In this document: in pieces, positions 22,987 to 34,302 of the stretch
Position numbering within the stretch: position 1 is the stretch's first letter
Layout of the letters: every line of letters starts with the position of its first letter
NCBI GenBank assembly: GCA_022605405.1
Contig: JABYQQ010000017.1
Coordinates: 1,116,001 to 1,180,000 of the forward strand
Length of the DNA stretch: 64,000 nt
Direction: 5' to 3'
DNA from: Earliella scabrosa
Taxonomy: Eukaryota; Basidiomycota; Agaricomycetes; Polyporales; Polyporaceae
Translations under genes and position numbers: made by a program
The notes under the pieces: model-generated
The model's database searches: none
Seen by the model: the letters and a program-made list of their open reading frames with translations, nothing else
What the model was told of the DNA's origin: nothing

Positions 22987-23493
22987 CACGCTTGTCGCGT
23001 AGTAACCGCCCAAAGTTGCAGTGGCAGCGGCCACAGTGACACTGGTCGTCTCTCTACCAGCTCTCTACTACCGCGAAAGAGACATCGACCTGCGTATGTC
23101 GCTGTCTCTATCTTGGGTTGACGCGACTGACCAATACTCATGGCTCGTGTTCTCCACTCATCAGAACTTGAACTTTCATTTTAACTTATCCTTCAGCCTC
23201 GAGGAGACTCAGCCAACAACTCCTCGGAGACGTCGAGGGATGAGACGGGAATTGGCGTTACTGTTGCGCTACTGCCAGCAGGTAGGAGGAAAGGAACGTC
23301 ACCCACGCCTGCTGAACGAAGGCACCTGTTCGGGAAGACAGACTGCCCGGTTGCTAAACTTGCGTCCGGCATCACGGGACCAACACTCAAGCGGCACACT
23401 GACAGAGGTCGTGAATGACCTTAATTGGGACATATGATGCTCTACGCATGGGAACTGGACTACGCAGTGGTGATAGACAGAACTGACCGTCAA

Positions 23494-23503
23494 TATATAT
23501 AGG
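23494..23503 (+). promoter_or_regulatory. TATA box of P450 at 23555
   Basis: TATATATAGG lies 61 bp before the start codon. Confidence 0.5.
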
Positions 23504-23554
23504 GCGACAGACTCTGAGTCGCTGAAGTTGTCCCGCCGCCGACTAGACACAATC

Positions 23555-25888
23555 ATGGTAGCTACAAGTCTTTTTCAATACTACCAACCCCCGACTTTGT
23601 TGGTCTGCCTTGCCCTTGTACGTTTGCAATCCACATCGCTGAGCTCTTGACTCATACCCGCTTAGGTCGCACACTGGGTTTTCAGAACATACGAGACGTT
23701 CTCCGTCACTGCCCACACAGCCCTTCTCCTTGCAACGCCTCCACTCGTTATCTATTGGTTCGTTGAACAGGGTTATACTTCATCTTCCGTGCTCCAAGAT
23801 TTGTTCTTCGGTTACGGCATCTACTTCGCATCTATCGCCACCTCCGTAGTGGCCTATCGGCTCTCTCCTCTTCATCCCCTTGCCCGCTATCCCGGTCCAA
23901 CGAAGTACAAGCTCTCGAAGCTCGTGTGGGCCTACGAGACAACCCTCGGGGACTCCCACTACCGTCTCAAGGCGCTACACGAGCGGTACGGCGATGTGGT
24001 CAGGACTGGTACGTTCCTGAGCTTATGTCGTGAGCCCGTTGAACCGACATTCCCAGGTCCAAACGAGCTTTCTGTTCGGCATGTTGACGCTGTTAGCGCG
24101 GTCCTGGGCGTCCAAGGGGCGCCCAAGAGCCCATGTGAGTGCGCTTCCATTCGATCGGAATCCTTCATTGTTTGAGCTAGGGCATGACGCCACCTGTTGC
24201 AGTCTACATCGGAGCGTCTCTCGGGAGGGGAGCACAGGACGGCGATGGGCTGATTGTCGGCATTAGGAACATTGATTTGCACATGCGCCGCCGTCGCGCC
24301 TGGAGTCGCGCCTTCAGCACCGCCGCCCTCAGGGACATGCAGGAACACGTCGCGCCTCGTGTCCGTCTCCTGGTAGACACACTCGAGGCGCGTGTTTCGG
24401 AGGCCGTGTTGCTCGACGTGTGGATCAACTATTTTGCGTGAGCCATTCCATTCTATGCTCTTCCCATCGCTCTGACTTCGCCGCGCACTAGGTATGACAC
24501 CATGTGCGACATTGTGTACGGGTGCTCTACCATTGACATTGAGTTATGGTTCACGAATCACTGACTGCATGCGGCTGATTAGGTTCGGAGGCGGCTCGGA
24601 GCTGCTCAGGGAAGGAGATAGGAGCGGTATCTGGGCAATCATACACACCGGCGTCGTGTACGTCAGGACCGCATCCAGTAATGCTCTCGCACATGTCACT
24701 CACGACCTTCACAGGGTCGCTACCTTCCTCAGCCACGTTCCATGGCTTGGCGTCTACGTTGGCCATATACCCGGTGCTGGCGGCGCTCTCGATACCTTGA
24801 CAGCCTTTGCCCACAAGCTCACAGCTGACCGTGTCCGGCAGGGGACGACGAGACGTGATCTGTTTCATTACCTCGTAGGTCAACATATCTCTACTCCCTT
24901 CCTGCTGCTGATCAGAACGGGACTTCTGCAGAACAATGACGACCTTGAGGATGTACCACCTCCGCCCATGAAGCAACTCCTGGACGACGGCATGCTCGCG
25001 CTTGTCGCAGGTACAGACACCACTGCTGGCACGTTGACGAGCGTGTTCTTCTGCCTGGCTACCCATCCCGGCGCGTACGCAGCTTTGAGAAACGAGGTCG
25101 ATTGCTTCTTCCCGGCAGGCGAAGATCCTCTCATGTATGCCGATTATCGGGAGATGCGTTACCTGAATGCGGTGATGTGAGTGCTCAAGTTGTGATAAGA
25201 GAACATTCAAGCTGAACATCCTCCGCCTGCGCGCACAGAAACGAGGCGATGCGCCTCTTCCCGGTTCTTCCTGGAGGCGGGCCACGGTGGGTCCCGCCGC
25301 GTGGGGCAGCGATGGTCGTATGCTCGTAGTACGTCCACTCCCCTTCTCACGACGTGCACTCCCGTGCTGCGGCTCACCCAATTGCGATACAGCGTTATCC
25401 CTCCAGACACCTCGGTGTGGGTTCCGACCTACAGCCTCCACCGCGACGGCCGGAACTTCTCCTTCCCCGACGTGTTCTGGCCCGAGCGCTGGCTCGTCGC
25501 GTCGGGTCATCTCACCCTCGACGAAGCCTTGCGCACGCTCCCGAGGGACGGGTACGACGTCACCTCATCCCCGCCAGCTGCACTATATGCATCGCACGCG
25601 AACAGCAAGCCAGACCCGAGCGCAAAGATCCATGTTCATTATCCCCTGCGAGGCGTCGAGTTCGTGCACAACGAGGTGGCGTTCACGCCGTTCTCGCACG
25701 GGCCGATGTACTGTGCGGGCAAGAACCTCGCGTTGCTCGAGATGCGGATGGTCGTGTGTGCGCTCGTGCAGAGGTTCGAGGTGCGGCTGGAGGAAGGGTG
25801 GGATGTGCGGAGGTTCGGGAGGGAGTATAGAGACCATTATATTGCTGCGATGGCGGAGCTGCCCGTTCGGCTCGAGGTCCGGAAGTAG
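23555..25888 (+). CDS. cytochrome P450, paralogue A
   Basis: Ten exons: 23555-23617, 23666-24008, 24057-24134, 24203-24437, 24492-24515, 24583-24657, 24715-24874, 24932-25176, 25239-25328 and 25393-25888; 602 aa in frame. Two hydrophobic N-terminal segments anchor it in the ER membrane. The I-helix AGTDTT, ExxR (NEAMR) and PERW motifs are present. The heme loop reads FSHGPMYCAGK: the cysteine is there, but the usual Arg two residues before it is Met. A loop of about 60 residues between PERW and heme is longer than usual. Exon layout is shared with paralogues B and C. Known family role: monooxygenation with a reductase partner; substrate unknown. Confidence 0.9.
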
Positions 25889-26474
25889 AGGAGTATGAGG
25901 CTGAATGGGGCGCGCGATCTAGGGGAAGAAATAGACGAAATCCTCTACCTTCAAGTACCGTGTACTTTTGCCATCACTGATGTGCAGGAGAAGGTTTGGT
26001 TATTCAGGGAGGGAGGCTATGATCATATCATGGGTAGTCTCCACGCCGCTCGAGTCGATCTCAAGTTCCATCACGGGAAGCGACGAACGTAACCTATCCT
26101 GCATACCTGCGACTGAGAAGTCGTCCACGAGGTGACTCCCAGTAGTACTGATAGCGTGCGGTGGGCTTTGCCACAGGACCGTGGCACCCAAACTGTGTGT
26201 CCTTCGAACAAGGTCGCTAGTACGTACTACTTGACGACTTGGACGTTCAAATTCAAGAAAGAAGCATTGCCCTCTGTGACTGATACAACGCCATGTACAG
26301 AAGACATATGCGGGGAGGAGCTCGGACGTGGCAATAACCTAGACGCGCGGCGAGGAATGGTGGCGAGCGGTCCGAGGCACGCGCCCCCGATTCCCGAACG
26401 AACGGAGACAAAGCCCCCGCTGCACTAGTCCAAACTCCCGAAGCTCTCCGGCGACACCGGAGCGGACTCGACCA
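25889..26474. other. intergenic between convergent P450 genes
   Basis: No gene seen between the 3' ends of paralogues A and B. Confidence 0.6.
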
Positions 26475-28773
26475 TCACTTGCGCAACTCGACAAGGACTG
26501 GAAGGTCCGGTCGGGACGCGACCAGGAAGTCCTTGAAGCCGCGCTCGAACTCGTCGCGGTCGTACCCCGCGCGCAGGCGGAAGGTGAGCCGCTGCATGAG
26601 AGCGCAGAGGACGATGCGCATCTCCATGAGCGCGAAGTTCTTGGCGACGCAATTCATTGGTCCATGCGAGAACGGCATGTACGCGTCCTCGTTGTGCACG
26701 AAGCCATCTGGGAGGGGCGGCGGGGACAGCCCCCGGGGCCGGGCGTCGGCAGACGAGATTGAAGCCTTGCGGGACTCGGAGGCAATGAGCCAGCGCTCGG
26801 GCCAGAAGCCTTCGGCACAGGGGGAGAAATTGGATGGGTCTCGGTGGAGCGAGTATGCGTGTACCCAGAACGCTGTGCCGGGAGGAATATACCTGCAGTA
26901 GAGCATTCAGAAGGGCGGTTAGGGGCATCAGGGATCGATCTTACGTTGACCCGACTCTGACTCCGCAATTCCCTACAGGTATCTTGCGCTGGGACCCTCC
27001 GACGCCAGGAGGGAAGAGGCGCATGGCTTCGTTCCTGTCGCATCAACCGAGAGAGTTAGTGGTAGTTGACAACCTCATATCGGGGAGGACTCACATGACG
27101 GCGTCCATGTACTTCATCTCCCGATGCCATGTGGTGTCAAGCACGTCGGCGCCAACGGGGTAGTAGTGGTCTACTTCGGCCTGCAGCTTCCCATAGGTCT
27201 CCGGGTGGACCATGAGGCAGAAGAACACGCTGGTGAGGGCTCCAGACACGGTGTCCGCGCCTCCGACGATAGCGAGGATCCCGTCGCTGACGACCTGAGT
27301 GCGCGGCGGAGAAGGCGTGTCCGGCAAGTCCTCGTGGTTCTGCGGTTGCGAGACTGGTTAGGCAAGTCATCCTCATCGCATTATGAGCAGTGCTCACTAT
27401 ATAATGGAAGAGGTCGCGAATGCGGCTGCCACGCTGAATCCGCTGTGAAGTGAGTTCTTCGCAGCGGTCCAAGAGGGATTTGATCGGCTGCGTGGCCGCA
27501 GGGATGTGCCCGAAGTACACGCCTAACCAGGGCATATGACCGAAGAATGTCATAGCGCTGCCGTCCAGAGTCATGCATGAACAAATTAACCTACAAGGAA
27601 AGGGAGACAAACGTACGTCATGCCTTCGCTAAGGACTGACCACACGTTGTGTGCGTCGCCGTCGCGCAGCAGCTCTGAACCGCCTCCGAAGCTAAAAAAT
27701 TCGACATGAGCATCGCCCTGAAAGTCAAGCGTGTATCACCCACGTCATGTCGCACATGGCATCGTACCTGCCACGCTCTCATTATGACCAGTGCACGGGT
27801 TGAAAACGCGGAAGAACTCACGAGAAGTAGTCCATCCATTTGTCGAGCCTGATATCTTGGCCTCTGTGCTCCTCGAGGCGCTGCGCGAGCTGCTTCGCGC
27901 GTACCGCCACAAGCTCCGCATACTCGGCGACGGCGCTCGTGCTGAACGCGCGGTTCCAGGCACGGCGACGCAGTAGGTGGGTGCAGGTGTCTTCTATGGC
28001 GAGCATGGGGATGTTGGTCGTGCTCAGCATGCGTCCTATCCCATCTGCGCGGAGCCGCGAGCCAGTAAGCAATGGAAGGGTAACCACAATTAATGAAGAA
28101 CACACGAGGGCCCTTCGGGACGCCGTGCGGGCCGAGTAGAGGCAGGACAGCTGACGGGTCGCGTATGGAAAGTTCGTTGGGGCCTGTGGGTGGGGTGCGT
28201 GATCGTCCGTGCAATAAGCGGAGGCAGGGGGCGGGATGTGCGTGGCGAGGCCGGAGATGAAGTGGACATGAAGGGGCAGGGTAAAAGGTTTAGTCATGAT
28301 ATGAGGATGATGCAGAGCCACGCACCGATTCGGACGATGTTCCCATACCGCTCGTGCAGTGCCTTATAGTAGCGATGCTGGTAGCCAGACCGTGAGATCA
28401 CTGCCATCCACAGCTTTGAGACCTTGCAGCCGAGGGGACCTGGAAAACGGGAGAGAGGATGGAGAGAGGAGACGCGATAGAGAATTATGGAGAGGGCAAG
28501 TGTAGACAGGTGTGTCGTGAAGGAAAGTGCGAGTGAGCCGAGTATGGCGTGAGGGGACGTCGGCGTAGTGGTCGAAAGAGCGATTAGGGAAGGGGGAATG
28601 ATGAGGAGACCGAAGTGGAGTAGGATATTGTACGATTCGTAGAGACGGAACGCCTGGTGCACAAGCTGAAGACCCTAGTGAGCAGAGGACACAAGACGCT
28701 CTTATAAGACGCGGTTACTCACCAAAGCTAAGACGACAGACAGAACTGCGGTATATGGGGAGGAAAGGGCCAT
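26475..28773 (-). CDS. cytochrome P450, paralogue B
   Basis: Ten minus-strand exons: 28773-28723, 28665-28326, 28183-28106, 28044-27822, 27767-27744, 27691-27617, 27557-27398, 27339-27095, 27034-26945 and 26892-26475; 567 aa in frame. Exons 3, 5, 6, 7 and 9 (78, 24, 75, 160, 90 nt) equal those of A and C. The membrane anchor, ExxR (NEAMR) and PERW are intact. The I-helix reads GGADTV, so the second Thr is lost. The heme loop is FSHGPMNCVAK: cysteine is kept, but the Gly two residues later is Ala. It may be a diverged enzyme with altered activity. It lies tail-to-tail with paralogue A. Confidence 0.88.
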
Positions 28774-30250
28774 GACAGTGGAGAGAGTGGTGAGCATGAC
28801 GGCTACTGGGGGTATGCAGTGAGAGGGAGTGAGTTGTACATTGAGATGAACTGACCCATCGTAGAAATAGCCTGAGGCAAGAGGTCTCACCGCCTCGTTC
28901 GACATGCCTTCATCGTGGTTGTCGATTGGGACTGTTCACAGCTGACAAACAAGGGGCGCACTATTTCGTACCCCGCAGCTCGATTGCAGCCTCGAGTCTG
29001 GCAGGCTCTTCTCGCACATGTCGCTTGCAGTCGACGAACACCACGAGGGCTGTGGGATATCTTTGGACTCAGCTTGTGACGTCGATGTCGTGGAGGAGAG
29101 AGATCGCTGCCAGTGTTGTTCCTTCCGCTCGATGGCCCTCCGGAGCCCGAGATGGGAGCAAACCTGGAGTCGTCCCTAAGCGGAACATATGAGAGATAGA
29201 TCTCGTGCCCTCCCTTCGTACCCTGGGTGGACAATCTGTTAGACAAAGAAACCAGGTTCGAAGGCTAGGATACATACCTGTTACAGTGTACGCTGCTAGC
29301 GGGCGGAAGGAATATACAGAATGCGTACGGAAGATTGGATCGGAAGTCACCGTCTTCTGCTGACTTGGTATGGAAATGTGGCGGGGATCGAGAAAGAGAG
29401 GTCCTGAGGATGTGCACGGAGCCGGAAGCTCTGCCCGACGCTCGCGCGTGCTACCCTCCTTGGAGCCGTTGCTCGGAAGGATTACAGCGGGGACAATCTG
29501 TCAGTTAGTCTATCCTTCAGTGTCGTTCAGTACAAAGTTCTAGCATGTCGTCAGGGTGCCATGATGTGACTATTCAATTCGACAACACATACCATTGCAT
29601 GATCGTCCATACCGTAACGGCGTTGCACGAGCCTCCTCTGGAGCGGATTAAAACAGTGAGGGACAGCGGGTGAGCCAGCAGAGCAGACGTACAGCTTGGT
29701 CTTAGTCAACGAGAAGCCGGACTTTGGGGTTGCACTGTAAACCGGAGAGGCGGAGGTTGAAAGCGAGAGGCCGCTCGGTTCGGATCTTGCACTGGGAAAG
29801 GTACCCCAGATCTGGTGAGACGTGCTGGCGCTGCGCCACAGTCCAGACTTGTACGTGTCCAAGATAGCCTGAACATAATCATAGTCAGTAAATAATATTA
29901 TACTGCCGCTAACCAGACAACGCATCCGGGAAACAAGAGTACGAGAGGCGGGTAATTCTATCCCTTGTCAGAACTGGCTGACTAACTTTTGATCGGTTGA
30001 AGCGGGGATGATGCAACTCATAGTCTTCCTTCAACGCTATCGGAGACCCTCCAGTTGCAGGCCTCTTCATACATTACAACCCCCTTTCTAGGGCCTGAAG
30101 AGTAGTTCCAGTGGCTAGCCGAGAGCACTGAGAGTACCCATGACTGATGAATCGCACCTTACGCTCAAAGTGGATCAGGTTCGCGTGAAGAGCAATCAAG
30201 CAATGTCGTATTGGTGCAAATTGGGTGCAAAAAGGACAGTTGGTTGTGAG

Positions 30251-30280
30251 GTCGCGGGAGGTCGCGGGAGGTCGCGGGAT
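30251..30280. repeat. three tandem copies of GTCGCGGGAG
   Basis: A 10-bp unit is repeated three times; the last copy differs by one base. Simple slippage repeat. Confidence 0.8.
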
Positions 30281-32134
30281 GGTTGAATCTGGAACCACGG
30301 AGCGCCAAGCGAACTTGATCTATCTAGATCATGGGCGCCCCGATAGCACCCCCTCGGGAAATGCCGTGTTGAACCTGTCCGTCTCTTACTGCTGACAGTG
30401 TCCTGCTTCTCAACGATCTGAGTGTGAGTTAATTGTCTTTCTTGTTCGGCGCAAACTCTACGATATCACTCCAACATCTAGTACCTAGCTCTCCGGCACA
30501 CTCGCATCGGTCGCCACACGGCCACTCTCCTAGTAGTACTTAGCGCACAAGACTCTCCGACACGTTCTCTCGGCCATGCACCGCGACGACTTCTGTCGTG
30601 CTCTCACAGTCACCGCTTCTTCGCTTTGACTGCTGGTCTGGGCAACCGGCCAGTTTATCTGCGGTGGCGACTTCGGTTCAAACGAGACGAGTTTGGTCAC
30701 TCTCAAGACACCGTGCAACCGCTGGCAGGGAAGGCCGGTCTAAGGTACGAATTCCTATCTGAATTAATCCATAAGTCGGACTCATGCTTGGACGAGCAGA
30801 TCAGACTCGCGATCTTGTCGACCGGTTCGCCGACGGCGGTACGATACGATGCCACCCCTCGGAGGGGCCCGCGATCCTCAGCAACTCCGGTCTAGCGCAG
30901 CCGCACCATGCGGCCTCCTCGCTCCCGACTCCCGGGTCGCGCGATGTTGGCCTCGATCAGACTTTACCGTGCCATGTGGGTGAGTATCTCCCTTCTCACG
31001 TCTACTTCCCGCGCTGACCGCTCTATTGCTCATTGACACCAGCTGGGAACTCCCTGTTCGGGGTTACTGCAATTCGAACGAGTCAGTCCGCCGCCTCTAA
31101 CCCATCTGCAGCATGCTCATCTTGCGGAAGGCTCATGACGAGGTAATGGTAAGAACACCGTAAATATCCTTCCATCATTCGACAGAGTACACTGTACACT
31201 TGCTGAATGATACGGGTCGATACTTGCAAGGATCCACCGACTTGTACGGACTTTCGCTCCGAAAAGACCGTGACGCCTCAGTTATTGCCCCATCAGACGC
31301 GTGACGTCACGCGTGTGTCACACAGCAGAGGTCACAGGTGGCCCGCCGAACTACTCGTTCTCTACCACCACTCTCTGCCAGCCGGGAACCCAGCGGTGTG
31401 GGCTCTCCTGAATTAAACGCTTAGTTGCATGTTCTCCATGAGTACAATGGAGTATGACGCTCGTCCATCGCTCACTGATGCGGAGGTGTCGCAAAACCTC
31501 CCTTGAATCTGCCCTGCTGGCAGTGCTCGCTCTCGTAAGTCTCACCGCATAGATTCCGATCTGACTCATCTCACTGTGTGTGCATGGTGTAGACTTGAGA
31601 AAGACCGTTACAGACCATGACAGTGCTTCAAGGACGCATCCAGAACAAGGGCGTTGTATTCGATTCAAAGCGCAAAGACCAGAGTCGGAGCGTACTAGAC
31701 GTGTGCCTCAGTCTGTGGGGTTACCATCGGCGAGCCAAGGGAATTCCACCGGAGACGCCGAGTCATTGCACCACTGTGGTCTGTGCGCTTCGCTCCATAT
31801 ACGTGACATATCAATGATCGTTACGAGACTTTGACAGATGGCTTGACTTCGTGTACACGGACGACCACCGCGTGTACACTCAAGTCCCCGGCTCCGTGTC
31901 CGAGGTTTGTAATGCCAAGGTACAGTAGCGTGCATCGAGAGTCATGAATGGCACAGCCTACAGCCCACACGCGACACACGGGCAAAGAACACCTCCCAAA
32001 ATGCTCCCGTCACTATAACACCCAATTTGCAAGGCGCTGGCTTGGCAATTTATGTGGTGAACAAGCCCGTGGTTTTTACAGCTATGCGAACCGCATATCC
32101 CAAGCTCCCTTGGCCGTTCAGCCAAGGATGGTAT

Positions 32135-32226
32135 GCCTTTATTCTTCTTCTTTCAGGTCAGTTGGGTGGATTAACACACACCGCGCCTTTATTCTTCTTC
32201 TTTCAGGTCAGTTGGTGGATTAACAC
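32135..32226. repeat. direct repeat carrying a splice-acceptor-like tract
   Basis: Two copies (32135-32177 and 32185-32226) of about 42 bp differ by one inserted G. Each contains the pyrimidine-rich tract TTCTTCTTTCAG, which looks like an intron 3' end. They lie 140-190 bp before the membrane gene at 32364. Confidence 0.8.
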
Positions 32227-32363
32227 GTAGAGCCCTACTATGCCAAGACACCGTACAGGACGGGGCGAGAACAGGCAGAGCACCTTATAACATTCTTCTG
32301 CTGACTAGGTCGTCATGTACCCCGCTCTTGACGCATTCTCGACACCCTGAGCGACGTGAAGGC

Positions 32364-33972
32364 ATGGAAGGCCCGACATCGCTGTTATCTCGCCGCGCAG
32401 ATGAGATTCTATTCTACTCCACCGAAGCCAGGAATCGGCTCTCAGAGGTCGTCAACCTATGGACACCGCAAGTCAGGGCGCAGGCAGTGGAGATCATTCT
32501 CTCAAGCGCGTTCTTTGGTGCGTATGAAGTAGTTCAGGATGCATCTCCGTGACCGCGTGTTGACTGGGTCCGGTGCATAGGAATTTACACGATACTCGCC
32601 GGTCTCGCTGGATGTCTTCTTGCGTACGTAATTAATCATGACTCGTGGGTATACGGCGCCCGTCGCTCACATCTGCGATGCTCTTACAGTCGCAAGGGTC
32701 TGAGAAACAGAACGAACGCCGTGATGCTCACCGCGATCCTTGCGATCTACCTGTCCAGCTCTGTGTACTGGACTACGATCATCTACGAGTTGTTCTGGCA
32801 ACTTGCGAACCTCGCGCGGAGTGCAAAGCTGGGAGCGCTCAGTCAAAACTGGCTTCAGGCGACAACGGAGGAGGCCCTATCACCGTCTCGAGAAGTCTCC
32901 GTCGAGTATCCGAGCATGGATTACTCCTTGCTTGCATCTCAATTGGACATTGGCTTGGATCGTCCACTGCAGCAGTGCGTTGGGACGATTACGCTCACGG
33001 TCAATGTGAGTGACACCACGTTGCTACCTCGCACTTGAACTGAATCTCCGGCTGCTGGTCGTTAGGTCGTGCTTGGCGATATCATTGTCTGGTGGAGAGC
33101 ATGGGCGGTCTGGAGAGACAGCAGATGCGTCACAATACTCTACGCTCTGCTGATCACGTCAACATCTGGTACGTCTGTGCATCTCTGCTTGGGCATTATG
33201 ACTGACCCGAGAATCAGTGGCAGGGACAGTCGTTACTGTACACGGCTGTCAGAATTCTTTCGGTCATTCCGGCGAGATCATGTACATTGACCCCACGGGG
33301 AACGACACTTCCACGAACGCCGGCTCAATCTACGTAGGAGATAGCTGGGGTCTCGCGGCATCGTCATTGTCTCTGGCTACCAACGTAACTGCGACTTCGC
33401 TTATAGCTCTAAAGATGTGGTGAGTAACTGGACGCTATGGTTGTTAGGAGTGCTAATACGCTCGCATAGGAGGCATCGACGGTCGGTGCGAGATCATCTC
33501 CGGAACGGCTCCATGGGCCTTCGAGTAGAGAGCGTGCTGGCGCTCCTGGCAGAGTCTGGACTAACATACTGCATCCTCTGGGTACGTGTCACGCATTACA
33601 GGGTGACAATAGCTAATCGCACGCTGTCTATAGGTTGTGGTCGTAGTATACCAGTGCGCTTCTGATGAGGGGCACGGCGGTATCCCGTACTTCACATATG
33701 GCTTCCACTATGTGATTGAAGCATGCCTCATTTCATTCATCGTTCGTCACTGTATGCGTCTATCTGAGATGACACATCTGCTCATCCGCCGACAGGGAAT
33801 CTATCCAACGGTTGTCATTCTCCTCGTCGCCCTCGGGAAGTCATACTGTGACGCTCACTTCACGTTCCACATCCAGCCGGGTCGTGGATGTGACGAGGAG
33901 AGAGTTGTGAGTCATGAGGATGTTAGAGATGTACTTGATATCCCAAATCGTCAGTCTAGCTTGGACGTGTAG
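32364..33972 (+). CDS. multi-pass membrane protein, copy 2 (complete)
   Basis: Exons 32364-32517, 32581-32623, 32690-33005, 33066-33168, 33218-33419, 33470-33581, 33634-33741 and 33796-33972 give 404 aa. The last intron (54 nt) has no stop and could be retained, which would give 422 aa. Seven or so hydrophobic spans are visible, including LGDIIVWWRAW in exon 4, GDSWGLAASSLSLATN in exon 5 and FHYVIEACLISF near the end. The N-terminal part is extracytoplasmic or cytosolic; topology is not resolved. It is a paralogue of copies 1 and 3 with the same exon lengths (43, 103, 112 nt). Function unknown. It sits just upstream of P450 paralogue C on the same strand. Confidence 0.8.
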
Positions 33973-34302
33973 ACTCACCCCCCTGAATTTCGTGACGTCA
34001 GGGAAGATGTTCTAGCTGGCAGGCGCTTGTACCCCTTCTCCGGTTCCACCATGCGTTTCACATCGGTGACGACCCAACGACTCAAGTGCAGTCACAGTGT
34101 CCACAATTGACACCGTGAGCACTGTACTCTTCTATTGTTCTTCCCTTGAAGAGTATTCCAATCTAACCCCGCACGAGGCGGTCATTAGATCATCATGTTT
34201 GACAGCTCAACCTTCGTGCGACCGTTTTAGATTAGACATATATGTTGGAACCGACAACATCGATATGTCCGCTTTCCACCCGCTCTCGCTCCCGCTCTCT
34301 CC
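33973..34302. other. short intergenic region
   Basis: No gene. An AT-rich CATATATG lies about 66 bp before the P450 start and could serve as TATA element. Confidence 0.4.

Larger units (their letters stand above)
22133..23554. other. divergent promoter region between two P450 genes
   Basis: No gene seen. Two palindromes lie close together: TGACAGGTTGTCA (22939-22951) and ACGTAGCGCTACGT (22973-22986), the latter preceded by two GCGTTAC copies. They may be binding sites shared by the divergent P450 genes. Confidence 0.5.
28774..32363. other. 3.6-kb region without a supported gene
   Basis: Both strands were read; only short unsupported open frames occur. It contains a tandem 10-bp repeat (30251-30280) and a 50-bp-spaced direct repeat at 32135-32226. 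No P450 or membrane-gene relic was recognised. Confidence 0.5.
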
